The notes beneath the pieces were generated by a model. That model did not search any database, was not told where the DNA came from, and saw only the letters and a program-made list of their open reading frames with translations. Made by a program: the position numbers and the translations under genes. From the NCBI GenBank assembly GCA_964426655.1, contig CAYRQT010000078.1:1-5337 (forward strand): a stretch of 5,337 nucleotides of DNA, in the 5' to 3' direction. Shown here piece by piece: positions 4,642 to 5,337 of the stretch (within the stretch, counting starts at the first letter, position 1; each line of letters begins with the position of its first letter). This stretch comes from RGIG8306 sp964426655. GTDB lineage: Bacteria; Bacillota; Clostridia; Lachnospirales; Lachnospiraceae.

Positions 4642-5337
4642 TTAAACTTCCACATCCGCCATCACGCCAGACTTGAATTCCACAGTAAATTTGTCCTCGA
4701 AGCCCGTAACTTTCTCAATCAATCGCCGCACAAGCTGCTCGTCGTATTTAGTAAGAGCGGTGGATTGCTTCTTTAAAAATGTGCTCATGTCGGCTATGCG
4801 CTTTTTGAGTTCATCACGGTTGGCGTTTTCAAGGAGCAACTTTTGCTTCTGATCACGTAGGCGGTGAATCTCGTCACCGACTTTTTCGTAATCCGCGTTT
4901 GAGGTGGCCAGCTTCAAAAGCTCCGTTTGCAGTTCCTCCAACCGCTTATCAATATCCCCCAGTTCCTTGTCGCTTTCACGGCTTATGACGGTAGCGATGT
5001 TGTCCCGCAGAGTAGTGAGAAAGCTGTCCTTGTCGCATAGCGCCTGATTAATAGCGGTTATAAGCACTTGCTCGATTTGGCTTTCCGGCATCGTACGGGC
5101 ATCGCAGAAAACACCGGTGTTCTCAAGCCTGCTGGCGCAGCGCCAGACGATAGACTTTTTACCGCGATTATTCCAATGCACCCTGCGAAAAACCTCGCCG
5201 CATTTGCCGCAGATAACTATCTGAGAAAAAGCGTGGTTGCTGCTGAAGGTCCTTTTCTTGCCGCTCGGACTGGTGTGGACAATCCGGCGGCGGATAAGTT
5301 CCTCCTGCACCTGCATGAAAACTTCACGCGGGATGAT
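4642..5337 (-). CDS. Large serine recombinase, C-terminal part (5' end outside window)
   Basis: These are the last 231 residues of a large serine site-specific recombinase, of the type that integrates and excises conjugative or mobilisable elements and phages in Clostridia. The frame is open through the right edge (IIPREVFMQVQEEL), so the ATG at 5316 is internal. The catalytic resolvase domain and most of the recombinase domain lie outside. Visible parts are the end of the recombinase domain with HTSPSGKKRTFSSN, a zinc ribbon (VICGKCGEVFRR ... VWRCASRLENTGVFC, four Cys), then a long charged coiled coil from about DKELGDIDKRLEELQTE to MSTFLKKQ, and the end FTVEFKSGVMADVEV, a common finish in this group. 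Zinc ribbon and coiled coil bind the outer parts of att sites and control directionality in this family. Activity cannot be judged without the N-terminus. Its presence marks nearby DNA as potentially part of an integrated element. Confidence 0.92.
   Translation of the reverse strand: MIPREVFMQVQEELIRRRIVHTSPSGKKRTFSSNHAFSQIVICGKCGEVFRRVHWNNRGKKSIVWRCASRLENTGVFCDARTMPESQIEQVLITAINQALCDKDSFLTTLRDNIATVISRESDKELGDIDKRLEELQTELLKLATSNADYEKVGDEIHRLRDQKQKLLLENANRDELKKRIADMSTFLKKQSTALTKYDEQLVRRLIEKVTGFEDKFTVEFKSGVMADVEV

Overview
The window looks like a chromosomal piece from a Gram-positive anaerobe of the Clostridia, probably gut-type and Lachnospiraceae-like. This is an inference from protein style and gene mix, not a database match. 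Strong AGGAGG-type ribosome sites, a PadR regulator with AT-rich operators, and a large serine recombinase with zinc-ribbon and coiled-coil tail all fit. The window carries a 10-N placeholder (1302-1311), so it comes from a scaffolded draft or metagenome assembly.

Region 1 (1-2121, plus strand) is housekeeping and visibly GC-richer. It holds the 3' part of tcdA (tRNA t6A37 dehydratase, ThiF/MoeB fold), then 18 bp later rlmD (23S rRNA m5U methyltransferase with a [4Fe-4S] cluster), then a hairpin terminator. Both are RNA-modification genes, probably co-transcribed. The apparent break in rlmD is an assembly artefact: the protein reads through if the gap is 2 bases (one codon) rather than 10.

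Region 2 (2122-2442) has no convincing gene. It contains four degenerate direct repeats of about 17-20 bp, which resemble the multiple terminal repeats of an IS21-type element end, left without a transposase.

Region 3 (2443-4300, minus strand) is a compact three-gene operon transcribed right to left: a PadR-family repressor, a polytopic NapH/NosR-like membrane protein with two ferredoxin-type [4Fe-4S] motifs, and a small flavodoxin. Gene overlap and spacing are tight. A TTGACA promoter sits on a perfect ATATATCAT-N-ATGATATAT palindrome, which predicts autorepression. The PadR gene appears to start at a rare ATA codon. The likely job is regulated electron transfer between a membrane Fe-S protein and a flavodoxin; the inducer and final acceptor cannot be read from the sequence.

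Region 4 (4301-5337) is mobile-element territory. It holds the C-terminal 231 residues of a large serine recombinase (minus strand, entering from beyond the right edge), a 70-bp interrupted palindrome followed by a T-tract just after its stop, and an unidentified open frame ending at 4351 that looks like the tail of a decayed gene. Regions 2 to 4 together look like accessory DNA placed downstream of a conserved RNA-modification locus. I see no tRNA, rRNA, CRISPR array or complete transposase.
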